Source of the DNA: an uncultured Chloroflexota bacterium
GTDB lineage: Bacteria; Chloroflexota; Dehalococcoidia; SM23-28-2; RBG-16-64-32
Direction: 5' to 3'
DNA length: 5,483 nucleotides
NCBI GenBank assembly: GCA_913056415.1
Contig: CAJXNA010000145.1
Location: 1-5,483, forward strand
Each line of letters starts with the position of its first letter. Position 1 is the stretch's first letter. Shown one piece after another: positions 4,926-5,483 of the stretch. Both the position numbers and the translations under genes were made by a program. The notes beneath the pieces are model-generated. The model worked only from the letters and a program-made list of their open reading frames with translations. It was not told the DNA's origin and did not search any database.

Positions 4926-5431
4926 GTTTGGCGGGCCCGCTCCTCCACCCACTTCGGCACCTTCGCCTCCGCGACACAGTCGAAATAGGCGATATACGGC
5001 TTCACGTCCAGCACCGGCGACCCGTCCACGGCATCCAGCCCCCGGACGTGCAGCACGTTCTTCTCCACCTTCAGGAGCGGCACCGCGGAGACCAGGATCG
5101 GATTGAACCGTATCTGAGACCGCGTGGCCAGCACACCCTGCAGCGGATTCGCCTCGTCGTCCAGGGGGTGCAGTTGAGGCTTCGAGCCCCGCACCTCCTC
5201 CGGTATCTGGTGTGGCCAGAACAGCACGTAGATGTGCGAATAAGTGTCCAGCCCCAGGAGCGCCTCCGCCAGCTCCGGCCGCAGCACGATTTGGGACGTC
5301 ACCTCGGCCCACCCCTCGGACACCGGCTTCTTGATCCGGTTGCGAACGATGCCGATAGGCCGCAGAGTGACGTCAGCCAGCGGCGGCGGCTCCGCCCCGC
5401 GAGAGAACAGGCGGCGCAGACGGTCTAGCAT
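4922..5431 (-). CDS. trmO: TrmO/TsaA family tRNA methyltransferase, divergent
   Basis: The 169-residue product matches the TsaA/TrmO (YaeB, UPF0066) beta-barrel family: RPIGIVRNRI (24-33), LRPELAEALLGLDTYSHIYV (50-69) and LFW (70-72), GVLATRSQIRFNPILVS (99-115) and LDVKPYIAYFD (141-151). TrmO uses S-adenosylmethionine to N6-methylate threonylcarbamoyl-adenosine at position 37 of certain tRNAs. The canonical loop is close to RSPxRPNPIGLS; here it is RSQIRFNPILVS, losing both prolines and the Gly, so the substrate may differ from that of the E. coli enzyme. Residues 1-20 are an extra basic, then Pro-rich, leader. GAGGGAGG (5445-5438) lies 6 nt before the ATG and supports this start. It is the first gene of a two-gene unit with the DNA glycosylase. 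Confidence 0.85.
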   Translation of the reverse strand: MLDRLRRLFSRGAEPPPLADVTLRPIGIVRNRIKKPVSEGWAEVTSQIVLRPELAEALLGLDTYSHIYVLFWPHQIPEEVRGSKPQLHPLDDEANPLQGVLATRSQIRFNPILVSAVPLLKVEKNVLHVRGLDAVDGSPVLDVKPYIAYFDCVAEAKVPKWVEERARQT

Positions 5432-5475
5432 CGGGGGCCTCCCTCTGTTTTAGCTTGGCCTGCGTGACCGTGGCC

Positions 5476-5481
5476 ATTATA
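5476..5481 (-). promoter_or_regulatory. Probable -10 box of the trmO-nth operon
   Basis: TATAAT on the minus strand at the right window edge predicts a start point near 5469 and a leader of about 38 nt carrying the Shine-Dalgarno sequence. The -35 box would lie outside the window. Confidence 0.45.
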
Positions 5482-5483
5482 GT

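Noticed and set aside
4926..5312. N-terminal extension of the DNA glycosylase to an ATG at 5312
   Set aside because: The extension is Arg/Gly/Ala-rich shadow translation in another frame of trmO; the GTGA overlap marks the real start.

Overview
The window is about 5.5 kb of GC-rich bacterial chromosome with seven genes in three transcription groups. No RNA genes, insertion sequences or CRISPR arrays are visible. The organism is uncertain. The Thr-Pro-Glu-Pro linker in the lipoprotein, the degenerate YchF-like ATPase, the free-standing XdhC and apparently leaderless promoters would fit Chloroflexota or a related GC-rich lineage, but that is inference.

Left, minus strand (2468 down to 1): a YchF/OLA1-type ATPase, then an XdhC/CoxI molybdenum-cofactor accessory protein, then a lipoprotein with the start of a TolB-like beta-propeller that runs off the window. 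A TATAAT box just before xdhC suggests a second, near-leaderless promoter inside this group.

Centre, plus strand (2578 to 3982), divergent from ychF: an ArsR/SmtB repressor with the cysteine spacing of the Cd/Pb sensor CmtR, a two-helix membrane protein with a Cys-x2-Cys-x2-Pro motif like the MerT/MerF mercury carriers, and a rhodanese-CBS fusion. A consensus promoter with a palindrome lying across its spacer and -10 box sits before the repressor, so the operon is probably self-regulated and induced by a soft metal or thiophilic compound.

The main discovery is in the rhodanese. Read naively it is two ORFs (3290-3478 and 3497-3982), but both are in the same frame, separated only by two TGA codons (3476-3478 and 3491-3493). 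These fall at the two positions where I expect Cys in this rhodanese subfamily (VYCxDxxCDxSxRAAW). A stable hairpin with a G-starting triloop (3506-3524) follows at a distance suitable for a bacterial SECIS element. The simplest reading is one 230-residue selenoprotein with a U-x4-U active site, fused to a CBS pair and placed in a metal/thiol-stress operon.

Right, minus strand (5431 down to 4110): a TrmO/TsaA-like tRNA methyltransferase and an endonuclease III-related DNA glycosylase (COG2231/MagIII type), overlapping by a GTGA and ending in a rho-independent terminator in the convergent gap 3983-4109.
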